Part shown: in pieces, positions 1 through 5,704 of the stretch
Layout: each line of letters opens with the position of its first letter
Numbering within the stretch: the first letter of the stretch is position 1
DNA from: Chloroflexota bacterium
Lineage (GTDB): Bacteria > Chloroflexota > Dehalococcoidia > Lucifugimonadales > JAPUKM01
NCBI GenBank assembly: GCA_027295645.1
Contig: JAPUKM010000096.1
Location: forward strand, 1-6,249
DNA length: 6,249 nt
Direction: 5' to 3'
The notes under the pieces: model-generated
What the model saw: only the letters and a program-made list of their open reading frames with translations
Database searches by the model: none
Told to the model about the DNA's origin: nothing
Translations under genes and position numbers: made by a program

Positions 1-1050
1 CTCGACGAGCTGGCGGCCCGGATCAGGCCGCTGGACGGCGACGCTGCGGCCCAGGCACGGCGACGCCAGGACACGCTGACCAAGCCGGCGGGGAGTCTCG
101 GCCGTCTGGAGGAGATCTCCATCCGTCTGGCGGGCATCTTCGGCACGCCAACGCCTGAGATACACCGTAAGGTCATCATTGTGGCGGCAGGAGACCATGG
201 GGTGTCGGCGGAGGGCGTCAGCGCCTACCCTCAAGAGGTGACGGCCCAGATGGTGCTCAACTTCCTTGGTGGAGGGGCGGGAATCAATGTGCTGGCGCGG
301 CACGTGGGTGCGGAGGTGGTCATTGTGGACGCCGGCGTGGCCGCCGAGCTCCCCGCTCACCCAGACCTGCGTTCGGTAAAGCTGGGGATGGGGACGGCCA
401 ACATAGCTCAAGGCCCGGCCATGTCACGCGCGCAGGCCATCCGCAGCATCGAGGAGGGCGCTCAGCTGGCCCTGGAGCGGGTCGAAAGCGGCGCCGACAT
501 GCTGGGCACGGGCGATATGGGCATCGGTAACACGACGCCCTCCAGCGCTATCACGGCGGTCATTGCGGGAGTGGACCCCGCGGCGAGCACCGGCACGGGT
601 ACCGGCATATCCAGAAGAGGGCTGCCCCATAAGGTCGCCGTGGTCCGGCAGGCCCTGGAGGTGAACCGGCCGGACCCTCGGAGTGGCATAGACGTGCTGT
701 CCAAGGTCGGCGGGTTCGAGATCGGCTTTCTGGCAGGCGTGGTCCTGGGAGGGGCGGCGGCCCGTCGCCCCGTGGTGCTGGACGGCTTCGTCTCGGGAGC
801 GGCCGCACTCATCGCCTGTGCGCTGTGCCCGGAGGCCTCGGTATATCTGATCGCCTCGCATCGCTCCGTGGAGCCTGGACACAGGGCGGCGCTGCGGCAC
901 CTGAAGCAGCGACCACTCCTGGACCTGAAGATGCGCCTGGGAGAGGGCACGGGAGCCGCACTGGCTATGCATATCGTTGAGGCCGCCGCCAAGTGCCTGG
1001 CCGGGATGTCGAGCTTCGCCGATGCCGGGGTCTCGGAATCGAGGGTGTGA
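1..1050 (+). CDS. cobT: Nicotinate-nucleotide--dimethylbenzimidazole phosphoribosyltransferase (5' end missing)
   Basis: CobT transfers the phosphoribosyl group of nicotinate mononucleotide to dimethylbenzimidazole (or a related base), giving alpha-ribazole 5'-phosphate for the lower ligand of cobalamin; it is cytosolic. The frame is open from base 1 and encodes 349 residues to the TGA at 1048-1050. Counting from the first window codon I see KPAGSLGRLE at 28-37, DHGV at 65-68, GDMGIGNTT at 171-179 and GEGTGAALA around 315, whose Glu315 lines up with the catalytic Glu317 of Salmonella CobT as I recall it. The family is about 350 residues long, so only a few N-terminal residues and the start codon lie outside the window. 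A GTG at 181 would be a false start, because clear CobT sequence precedes it. The next gene, cobS, follows after 5 bases, implying an operon. Asp172 stands where Salmonella has Glu174; otherwise the protein looks normal. Confidence 0.96.
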   Translation, partial: LDELAARIRPLDGDAAAQARRRQDTLTKPAGSLGRLEEISIRLAGIFGTPTPEIHRKVIIVAAGDHGVSAEGVSAYPQEVTAQMVLNFLGGGAGINVLARHVGAEVVIVDAGVAAELPAHPDLRSVKLGMGTANIAQGPAMSRAQAIRSIEEGAQLALERVESGADMLGTGDMGIGNTTPSSAITAVIAGVDPAASTGTGTGISRRGLPHKVAVVRQALEVNRPDPRSGIDVLSKVGGFEIGFLAGVVLGGAAARRPVVLDGFVSGAAALIACALCPEASVYLIASHRSVEPGHRAALRHLKQRPLLDLKMRLGEGTGAALAMHIVEAAAKCLAGMSSFADAGVSESRV

Positions 1051-1055
1051 GACGG

Positions 1056-1838
1056 ATGGTGAGCCTACGCACGGCCTTCGCCTTTCTAACCATCCTGCCG
1101 GGACTCCCGGCGAACCCGTCGGCTCGCCAACTGAGCGCCTCACGGGCCTACTACCCGGTGGTGGGCCTTGCACTCGGCCTGCTGCTGGTGGCGCTTGAGG
1201 CGGCCTCCAGCAGTATTTTCCCCGTTTTCCTGACGAGCGCACTGATCGTGGTCTCTCTGGTCATAGCAACCCGCGGGCTGCACCTGGACGGCCTCATGGA
1301 CGTCTGCGACGGCCTGTTCGGGGGGTATACGAGGGAGCGGCGGCTGGAGATTATGCGCGACTCCAACGTGGGCGCCTTCGCCGTATCCGGCGCTCTGTCG
1401 GTGCTACTGCTGAAATGGGCGGCCATCCTCTCCCTACTATCGCTGCGGGAGGGGGAAATCATATGGGTGCTCATCCTCTTTCCTGTGATCTCCAGGTGGG
1501 GGATCGTGCTGCTTATGGGGGCATTCCCCTATGCGCGGACACAGGGCATGGGGTCTGACTTCCACAGAGAGCCTGCCATGGTTGCCACGGTGACGGCCGG
1601 AATGATAGCGCTGGCCGCCTCTCTGCTTTTGGGTGGGCTCGGAGGTATGGCTGCGCTGGGCCTGGTTACGGCGCTGGTCTGGCTGCTGGGCAAGGGTATG
1701 GCGGCCTATCTGGGCGGGCTGACCGGCGACTGCTACGGCGCGGCGAACGAGGTGGGAGAGGTGGTGGCGCTGGGTATACTGGTGGCGCTGGTGCCCCACG
1801 ACCTCGTCACTCCCATGCATCAGCTGCTAGGACTATGA
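1056..1838 (+). CDS. cobS: Adenosylcobinamide-GDP ribazoletransferase (cobalamin synthase), membrane protein
   Basis: CobS joins adenosylcobinamide-GDP to alpha-ribazole (or its 5'-phosphate), the last assembly step of cobalamin, at the cytoplasmic membrane. The 260 residues match the usual length of about 250. Visible motifs are YYPVVGLALG (32-41), the metal-binding GLHLDGLMDVCDGLFGG stretch (74-90, Asp78, Asp82, Asp85), RRLEIMRDSNVGAFAV (95-110), ISRW with FPYAR (145-161) and LTGDCYGAANEVGE (222-235). Long hydrophobic stretches at about 33-50, 58-72, 108-130, 136-155, 175-200 and 200-215 fit a polytopic protein. I chose ATG 1056 because it begins the conserved SLRTAFAFLTILP N-terminus and has GAGGG at 1041-1045. 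The open frame extends to 993, but those extra residues overlap cobT and look non-homologous. GTG 1047 is an alternative. The stop overlaps cobU. Confidence 0.95.
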   Translation: MVSLRTAFAFLTILPGLPANPSARQLSASRAYYPVVGLALGLLLVALEAASSSIFPVFLTSALIVVSLVIATRGLHLDGLMDVCDGLFGGYTRERRLEIMRDSNVGAFAVSGALSVLLLKWAAILSLLSLREGEIIWVLILFPVISRWGIVLLMGAFPYARTQGMGSDFHREPAMVATVTAGMIALAASLLLGGLGGMAALGLVTALVWLLGKGMAAYLGGLTGDCYGAANEVGEVVALGILVALVPHDLVTPMHQLLGL

Positions 1839-2452
1839 GCAAGCGACTCATACTGGTAACCGGTGGGGCCAGGGCCGGAAAGAGCGGTTTCGCGCTGAGG
1901 CTGGCCCAGGGGCTGTCTTTGCCAGCAGAACCGGGCTCGACGCCCGTGCTGTTCGTGGCAACCGCCGAGGCGGGCGACGCCGAGATGGAGGAGCGCATCC
2001 GGGAACACCGCTCCTCGCGTCCAGCCGAGTGGAGCACCCTGGAGGAGCCCATCCACCTCTCTGAGGCGGTCTCCACGGCTCTGAGCGAGCCCGGCACCCG
2101 GGACGCCGGGGTGGTTGTGGTGGACTGTCTGAACCTGTGGGTGAGCAATATGCTGCTGGCGGGGCAGGACAGTGAACGGGCTGCGATTGAGGAGGGTGTC
2201 CTGGATTCGGCGAGGCGGCTACTGGAGTGCTACCAGCAGGGCACGGCTAGCTTTGTCCTTGTCAGCAACGAGGTTGGACTGGGGCTGGTGCCGTCCCATC
2301 CGCTTGGACGGCACTTTCGGGACCTGCTGGGCAAGGTGAATCAGCTGGTCGCCGCGGAGGCCGACGAGGTGTACCTCCTTGTCGCCGGCCTGCCTCTCGA
2401 ACTGAAGGCTCTCAGCGGCCAGGTGGTCGACCCTGACGCGGATGATTGCTGA
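1835..2452 (+). CDS. cobU: Adenosylcobinamide kinase / adenosylcobinamide-phosphate guanylyltransferase
   Basis: This bifunctional cytosolic enzyme phosphorylates adenosylcobinamide and then transfers GMP to it, producing the adenosylcobinamide-GDP used by CobS. In its 205 residues I see the P-loop GGARAGKS (10-17), ATAEAGDAEMEERIREHRSSRP (43-63 region) containing His58, which aligns with the guanylylated His46 of Salmonella CobU, then VVVDCLNLWVSNML, then SNEVGLGLVP and FRDLLGKVNQLVAAEADEVYL, ending in VAGLPLELK. All are family hallmarks. The ATG overlaps the cobS stop in an ATGA arrangement, so translation is probably coupled. The family usually has GGARSGKS; the Ala in place of Ser is conservative. 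No cobC phosphatase is present in the window. Confidence 0.96.
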   Translation: MSKRLILVTGGARAGKSGFALRLAQGLSLPAEPGSTPVLFVATAEAGDAEMEERIREHRSSRPAEWSTLEEPIHLSEAVSTALSEPGTRDAGVVVVDCLNLWVSNMLLAGQDSERAAIEEGVLDSARRLLECYQQGTASFVLVSNEVGLGLVPSHPLGRHFRDLLGKVNQLVAAEADEVYLLVAGLPLELKALSGQVVDPDADDC

Positions 2453-2476
2453 AACGCCTCTCAGCACCGGCGACGC

Positions 2477-2485
2477 TGCTATAAT
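2477..2485 (+). promoter_or_regulatory. Extended -10 promoter element upstream of pdxA
   Basis: TGC followed by a perfect TATAAT (2480-2485) forms an extended -10 element in the 47-base gap after cobU. No recognisable -35 hexamer lies 16-18 bases upstream, which is tolerable for extended -10 promoters. The expected transcription start is near 2492. This suggests pdxA can be transcribed separately from the cob genes. Confidence 0.6.
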
Positions 2486-2499
2486 CGGGGCGAAAGGCG

Positions 2500-3525
2500 A
2501 TGGAGGAGACGCGGCATTTGACAGAGCGACCGACGGTGGTCATCACCATGGGCGACCCCTGCGGCATCGGGCCGGAGGTGGTGGCCAAGGCGGTGACACG
2601 CCCGGCTATCCGTGATCTGTGTACCCCGTTGGTGGTTGGAAGCTCGGCGGTCCTGCGGGAGACCGCTGCCCGCCTGGGACTGACGGTCGCTATCCGGGAG
2701 GCGGAGGGGGCGTGGGATACGCCCGCCACCAACGACTCCGTAACGGTTCTTGACCCCCACAACCTGGCCGCGGATACGATAGCCGTCGGGAAGCTCTCCG
2801 CGGACGCGGGGCGGGCATCTATAGAATGGGTGGAGCTGGCGGCGCGGCTCTGCCTTTCGGGCAATGCCGGGGCCATGGCCACCGCCCCCATCAACAAGGA
2901 GGCGGTCGCCCAGGCCGGCTATCGGGAGATAGGACACATGGAGCTGTTGCAGACCCTCACCGGCTCCCAGACGGTGGCTACGATGCTGGTCTCCGGGAAG
3001 CTGCGTGTGGTCCACCTGACGACCCATCGCTCCCTGCGGGCGGCCTGCGATGCGGTGACGAAAGAGAACGTCCTGGCGAGCCTGAGACTGACCCACGACC
3101 AGTTTGAGCAGTGGGGCTTCCCACGACCGCACATCGGTGTGGCGGCGCTCAATCCGCACGGCTCCGACGGCGGGCTGCTGGGCGACGAGGAGGCGACGGC
3201 CATCAGGCCGGCGGTGGAGGAGGCGGAGCGGTTGGGCCTGCGGGTCACCGGCCCGATACCGGCGGACACGATCTTCAACCAGGCGATAGAGGGGACGTAC
3301 GACGTGGTCCTGGCCATGTACCACGACCAGGGGCACATCCCGATCAAGGTGCACGGCTTCGAGCGGAGCATCTCTATCAACCTGGGCCTGCCTCTGATCC
3401 GCACGTCAGTGGACCACGGGACGGCCTTCGATATCGCGGGCAAGGGAGTGGCCCAGGATGAGAGCATGGCGGAGGCGATCAAGGCCGCGGCGGCGCTGGC
3501 CTCCGGTCAGGGATTACCAAGATAG
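2500..3525 (+). CDS. pdxA: PdxA-family dehydrogenase (4-hydroxythreonine-4-phosphate dehydrogenase or PdxA2-type acid-sugar phosphate dehydrogenase)
   Basis: PdxA enzymes are metal-dependent NAD(P) oxidoreductases that oxidise and decarboxylate 4-phosphohydroxy-L-threonine (vitamin B6 synthesis) or, in the PdxA2 branch, D-threonate/D-erythronate 4-phosphate. With the ATG start the protein has 341 residues, a normal length. I see MGDPCGIGPE (17-26), ATAPINKEAV (from about 127), GHMELL (His146), the predicted metal ligands His176 (TTH), His220 (NPH) and His275 (MYHDQ), and TSVDHGTAFDIAGKG near the C-terminus. The MYHDQGHIPIK and GTAFDIAG wording resembles PdxA2 as I recall it; classical PdxA has MYHDQGLPVLK. 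Met147 replaces the Thr of the usual GHTE. The fold assignment is secure, the substrate is not. TTG 2518 is a credible alternative start, giving 335 residues. Confidence 0.9.
   Translation: MEETRHLTERPTVVITMGDPCGIGPEVVAKAVTRPAIRDLCTPLVVGSSAVLRETAARLGLTVAIREAEGAWDTPATNDSVTVLDPHNLAADTIAVGKLSADAGRASIEWVELAARLCLSGNAGAMATAPINKEAVAQAGYREIGHMELLQTLTGSQTVATMLVSGKLRVVHLTTHRSLRAACDAVTKENVLASLRLTHDQFEQWGFPRPHIGVAALNPHGSDGGLLGDEEATAIRPAVEEAERLGLRVTGPIPADTIFNQAIEGTYDVVLAMYHDQGHIPIKVHGFERSISINLGLPLIRTSVDHGTAFDIAGKGVAQDESMAEAIKAAAALASGQGLPR
2502..2507 (+). promoter_or_regulatory. Shine-Dalgarno GGAGGA inside the annotated pdxA start region
   Basis: GGAGGA overlaps the first three codons of the ATG-2500 reading and lies 10 bases before an in-frame TTG at 2518. 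If transcription starts near 2492, ATG 2500 would have only a few leader bases, so this site favours initiation at TTG 2518. Confidence 0.45.
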
Positions 3526-3687
3526 CAGGGCCAGGCCATTCCGTCCGACCTATCCGGTGCTATAATGGCCGGTGTGCTCAAGCGGAGCGCTCAATAGGTA
3601 CCGGGAAGAATCCAAGGCTATACTCTGCTATTCAGCCTCTCATCCGTATAGCGGGTAACTGTACGTAACCCAAAGGCGTCAGGTGCT
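3526..3687 (+). other. Intergenic region between pdxA and proC
   Basis: These 162 bases hold an extended -10 element (3558-3566), a second TATACT hexamer (3619-3624) without TGn in front, and an imperfect 13-base direct repeat beginning at 3574 and 3587 (G[T/C]GCTCAA shared). I see no tRNA, no open reading frame with a ribosome site, and no clear rho-independent terminator after pdxA. Confidence 0.5.
3558..3566 (+). promoter_or_regulatory. Extended -10 promoter element upstream of proC
   Basis: TGC plus a perfect TATAAT (3561-3566), the same nine bases as in front of pdxA. There is no good -35 at 16-18 bases. The predicted start near 3573 would leave a leader of about 115 bases before proC GTG 3688. 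Confidence 0.55.
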
Positions 3688-4494
3688 GTGAACATCTCCT
3701 TTATCGGCGGCGGCGTGATGGCGGAGGCCATCATCGGGGGGATCCTCGGGCAGGGGATCGCCACGGCGACGGATATCTGCGTGGGAGAGCCGGTCGAGTC
3801 GCGCCGAGCGGCCCTGTCAGACCGGTACGGCGTCTCAACGACGGCGTCCAATGGTGAGGCCGCCGGGCACGGCCGGCTTGTGGTGCTGTCGGTCAAGCCC
3901 CAGCAGCTCGACAGGGTGCTGGGAGAGCTACGAGGGAAGCTGGAAGCAAGCCAGGCGGTGATCTCCATCATCGCAGGGGCACGTATGAACAGCATCGTCG
4001 CAGGACTCGAACATGAGGCCGTCATCCGCGTCATGCCCAACACACCGGCACAGATCGGCGTTGGGATGAGCGTGTGGACGGCCTCGCCCTCCGTGAACAG
4101 CAAGCATACGGAGGCCACCCGCTCCATCCTGGAGACCCTGGGCGAGGAGCTGTACGTGGACGACGAGAGGTACATCGATATGGCCACGGCCCTGAGCGCC
4201 AGCGGGCCTGCATACGTCTTCCTGTTCATTGAGAGCCTGGTAGACGCGGGTGTTACATTGGGGATGACACCGGAGATGGCCCGCAAGCTGACGCTACAGA
4301 CGGTGCTGGGGAGCGCCAGGCTTGTGCAGGAGACGGGAAAAGACCCCGCCGAACTGCGGGATATGGTAACGTCTCCGGGGGGCACCACGGCAGAGGCGCT
4401 GAGGGCACTGGAGGCCGGCGGGTTTCGGGCCACCGTGCTGGACGCAGTGACCGCCGCATACGAGAAGGCAAAGCAGTTGGGAGAGGAGAAGTAG
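3688..4494 (+). CDS. proC: Pyrroline-5-carboxylate reductase
   Basis: ProC reduces 1-pyrroline-5-carboxylate to L-proline with NAD(P)H, the last step of proline synthesis, in the cytosol. The 268 residues equal the family norm of about 270. The N-terminal Rossmann dinucleotide motif GGGVMA occupies residues 7-12, VLSVKPQQL follows at about 68-76, VMPNTPAQIGVG lies around 115-126, and the C-terminal dimerisation domain contains ALSASGPAYVF (about 168-178) and the ProC signature DMVTSPGGTTAEALRALE with GGF (226-246). GTG 3688 is chosen because the beta strand NISFIGGG begins at once after it; AAAGG at 3672-3676 and AGG at 3681-3683 are modest ribosome sites. yggT overlaps the stop by one base. 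Confidence 0.96.
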   Translation: MNISFIGGGVMAEAIIGGILGQGIATATDICVGEPVESRRAALSDRYGVSTTASNGEAAGHGRLVVLSVKPQQLDRVLGELRGKLEASQAVISIIAGARMNSIVAGLEHEAVIRVMPNTPAQIGVGMSVWTASPSVNSKHTEATRSILETLGEELYVDDERYIDMATALSASGPAYVFLFIESLVDAGVTLGMTPEMARKLTLQTVLGSARLVQETGKDPAELRDMVTSPGGTTAEALRALEAGGFRATVLDAVTAAYEKAKQLGEEK

Positions 4495-4739
4495 TGGTTG
4501 AGCTAATCGATCTGCTTGGGAAGTTCTTCTACTTCGCCATCTTCGCACGGATCATCCTGTCCTGGTTTCCGACCTCAGGAAAAAATCCCATAGTCCTCTT
4601 TGTCTTTGCGGTCACCGAACCGATCCTGGCACCGATCCGGCGGATGGTGCCTCGGTTCGGGTCGATCGACATCTCTCCTATGATCGCTCTGATAGGCATC
4701 CTCATTATCCAGTGGATTTTGACAGCCATCGTCGCATAG
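4494..4739 (+). CDS. yggT: YggT family small membrane protein
   Basis: A protein of 81 residues with two hydrophobic segments (about 10-25 and 60-80) separated by the family hallmark: RIILSWFP (about 19-26), then TEPILAPIRRMVP and IDISPMIALIGIL. This matches the YggT/YlmG family (Pfam YGGT) of integral membrane proteins, implicated in osmotic tolerance in some bacteria and in membrane or division-related roles in others; the biochemical role is unknown. The GTG start overlaps the proC TAG by one base and follows AGGAG (4484-4488) with 5-base spacing, so it is probably translated by coupling with proC, an order also found in other bacteria. The length fits a single-repeat YggT. Confidence 0.92.
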   Translation: MVELIDLLGKFFYFAIFARIILSWFPTSGKNPIVLFVFAVTEPILAPIRRMVPRFGSIDISPMIALIGILIIQWILTAIVA

Positions 4740-4745
4740 CCCGCC

Positions 4746-5026
4746 CTACCCCGACTTCGCCAAGAGCCGCTGAAGAAGCTCCTCTTCAGGCACCCCTTCC
4801 ACTACCACTATTTGGTCCGCGAGGTGTGCCCCCGGTGGACTCTTACGGTAGACTTGGGCACTCCGAGTGTCCGGGCAAGAAGGGCGACGACAGCGGCGTT
4901 GGCCCTTCCCTCCCGTGCAGGCGCGGCGACGGAGATACGAACCACGTCGCCGGCCAGCCCGAGGATCCGATCACTCCTGGCGCCGGCCTGAACCCGCAGT
5001 GTGATACGTGATTCGCTCTTTGACAT
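4746..5026 (-). pseudogene. yggU: DUF167 (YggU family) protein, apparent -1 frameshift near the 3' end
   Basis: On the minus strand, ATG 5026 opens 72 residues: ITLRVQAGARSDRILGL, then ISVAAPAREGRANAAVVALLA, then GVPKSTVRVHRGHTSRTK, the DUF167 pattern. This is a small alpha/beta protein of unknown function. The frame hits TAG at 4810-4808 just where family members continue with a VVVEG-like strand. Moving to the -1 frame at 4811 restores IVVVEGVPEEELLQRLLAK and stops at 4748-4746, giving 93 residues, a normal length. One missing A in the AAA at 4813-4811 would explain it. The truncated 72-residue form is 5026-4808. GGAG at 5040-5037 is a fair ribosome site. The gene converges on yggT, its stop lying 6 bases away. 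It may be a real mutation, a sequencing or assembly error, or less likely recoding. Confidence 0.82.
4770..4789. repeat. Perfect 7-bp inverted repeat between the yggT and yggU 3' ends
   Basis: CTGAAGA (4770-4776) and TCTTCAG (4783-4789) flank a 6-base loop. It lies 30 bases past the yggT stop and inside the restored 3' end of yggU. No T-run follows on either strand, so it is at best a weak terminator or transcript-end hairpin. Confidence 0.4.
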
Positions 5027-5041
5027 CGGGGGAGTGCTCCC

Positions 5042-5070
5042 TTGACCGGTGACAGGGCCGCTTCCATAAT
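5042..5070 (+). promoter_or_regulatory. Sigma-70 type promoter for the kinase gene
   Basis: TTGACC (5042-5047) and CATAAT (5065-5070) each match five of six consensus bases and are separated by exactly 17 bases. The predicted start is near 5077, leaving about 23 leader bases with AGAGG at 5086-5090 ahead of TTG 5100. It is the best -35/-10 pair in the window and sits in the divergent gap between yggU and the kinase. Confidence 0.65.
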
Positions 5071-5099
5071 ACGCCTGAGAGCTAGAGAGGCGGCAGCCG

Positions 5100-5704
5100 T
5101 TGGCCCAACGCATCGCATCAGCAGAGCACCGCAGGCTGCTGGAGAGCCTGGAACGTCTGCCTGAGCCGGTGGCCCGTCCAGTCCTGATGATTATCAGCGG
5201 GCTTCCCGGCACCGGCACGTCCCACTTCAGCCGGCGGCTTACGGAGCGCGTTGCACTGGCGATGCTGGAAACGGATGCCCTGCGAAAGGCGCTTTTTCCG
5301 TTCCCACCTATAGCGCATCCGAAAGCTCTCGTCTGTTCCGGCTTACCCATGCGCTCATTGGAGAGCTGCTGGACCGCGGGGTTCCCGTGCTCCTGGACGC
5401 CACCAACCTGGTAGAGGCCCGCAGAAGGCGCCTGTATACTATCGCCGACCAGCGGGACGTGAAGCTGGTCATGGTCAGGGTGGAGGCGCCGCCGGAGGTG
5501 GTACGGGAGCGGCTGGCGGCTCGGAACCGGCAGGAGCAACGAGAGGACCACTCAGACGCCGACTGGTCGGTGTACGAGAGGATGCGGCGTTCCGACGAGC
5601 CGATCAGCCGGAGCCATTTCACGGTGGACACATCAGAGGAGATCGGTCCGGCGGTTGAGATGGTGGTGAGGGAGATCACCCGCTGGATGCGTGGGGTAGG
5701 CTGA
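5100..5704 (+). pseudogene. P-loop kinase (AAA_33-like predicted kinase), frameshifted and with altered Walker A
   Basis: The first part runs from TTG 5100 (AGAGG at 5086-5090) and includes PVLMIISGLPGTGTSHFSRRL and ETDALRKALFP. In this frame the sequence then becomes non-conserved and ends at 5414. In the -1 frame, from about 5297-5303, the family sequence resumes: PTYSASESSRLFRLTHALI, then GVPVLLDATNLVEARRRRL, then SDADWSVYERM (about 5552-5584) and SHFTVDTSEE, to TGA 5702-5704. The restored protein has about 201 residues, typical of small predicted kinases of the zeta-toxin/AAA_33 type, substrate unknown. The indel lies between 5292 and 5305, which contains a T5 run (5293-5297). Residues 34-41 read GLPGTGTS where the Walker A motif requires Lys at position 40. 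Two lesions suggest decay, although the second half alone could start at GTG 5387. Upstream is a good promoter; downstream is the aminopeptidase gene. Confidence 0.8.

Noticed and set aside
424..1242. 272-codon open frame on the minus strand opposite cobT/cobS
   Set aside because: Low-complexity Arg/Pro/Gly-rich translation with no family motif; it is a high-GC shadow of two well-recognised genes.
1..2499. Cobalamin riboswitch controlling the cob genes
   Set aside because: No B12-box-like conserved sequence is visible in the gaps inside the window; if one exists it lies upstream of base 1.
2479..3354. 291-codon open frame on the minus strand opposite pdxA
   Set aside because: Composition is that of an antisense frame, and the plus-strand PdxA motifs are unambiguous.
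3567..3650. Possible tRNA starting at GCCGGTGTGCTCAAGCGG
   Set aside because: The beginning is tRNA-like, but no matching acceptor 3' strand, T-arm or CCA-proximal sequence could be found.
3618..4433. 271-codon open frame on the minus strand opposite proC
   Set aside because: Ser/Pro-rich antisense shadow with no motif; ProC on the plus strand is certain.
4808..4814. Programmed -1 frameshifting in yggU
   Set aside because: The codon context (ACC AAA TAG) does not allow good re-pairing one base back, and the hairpin is too far downstream; a lost base is simpler.
5066..5071. TATTAT on the minus strand as a promoter for yggU
   Set aside because: The hexamer is reasonable, but the sequence 17 bases upstream is GCCGCC, unlike any -35 box, and it overlaps the better plus-strand promoter.
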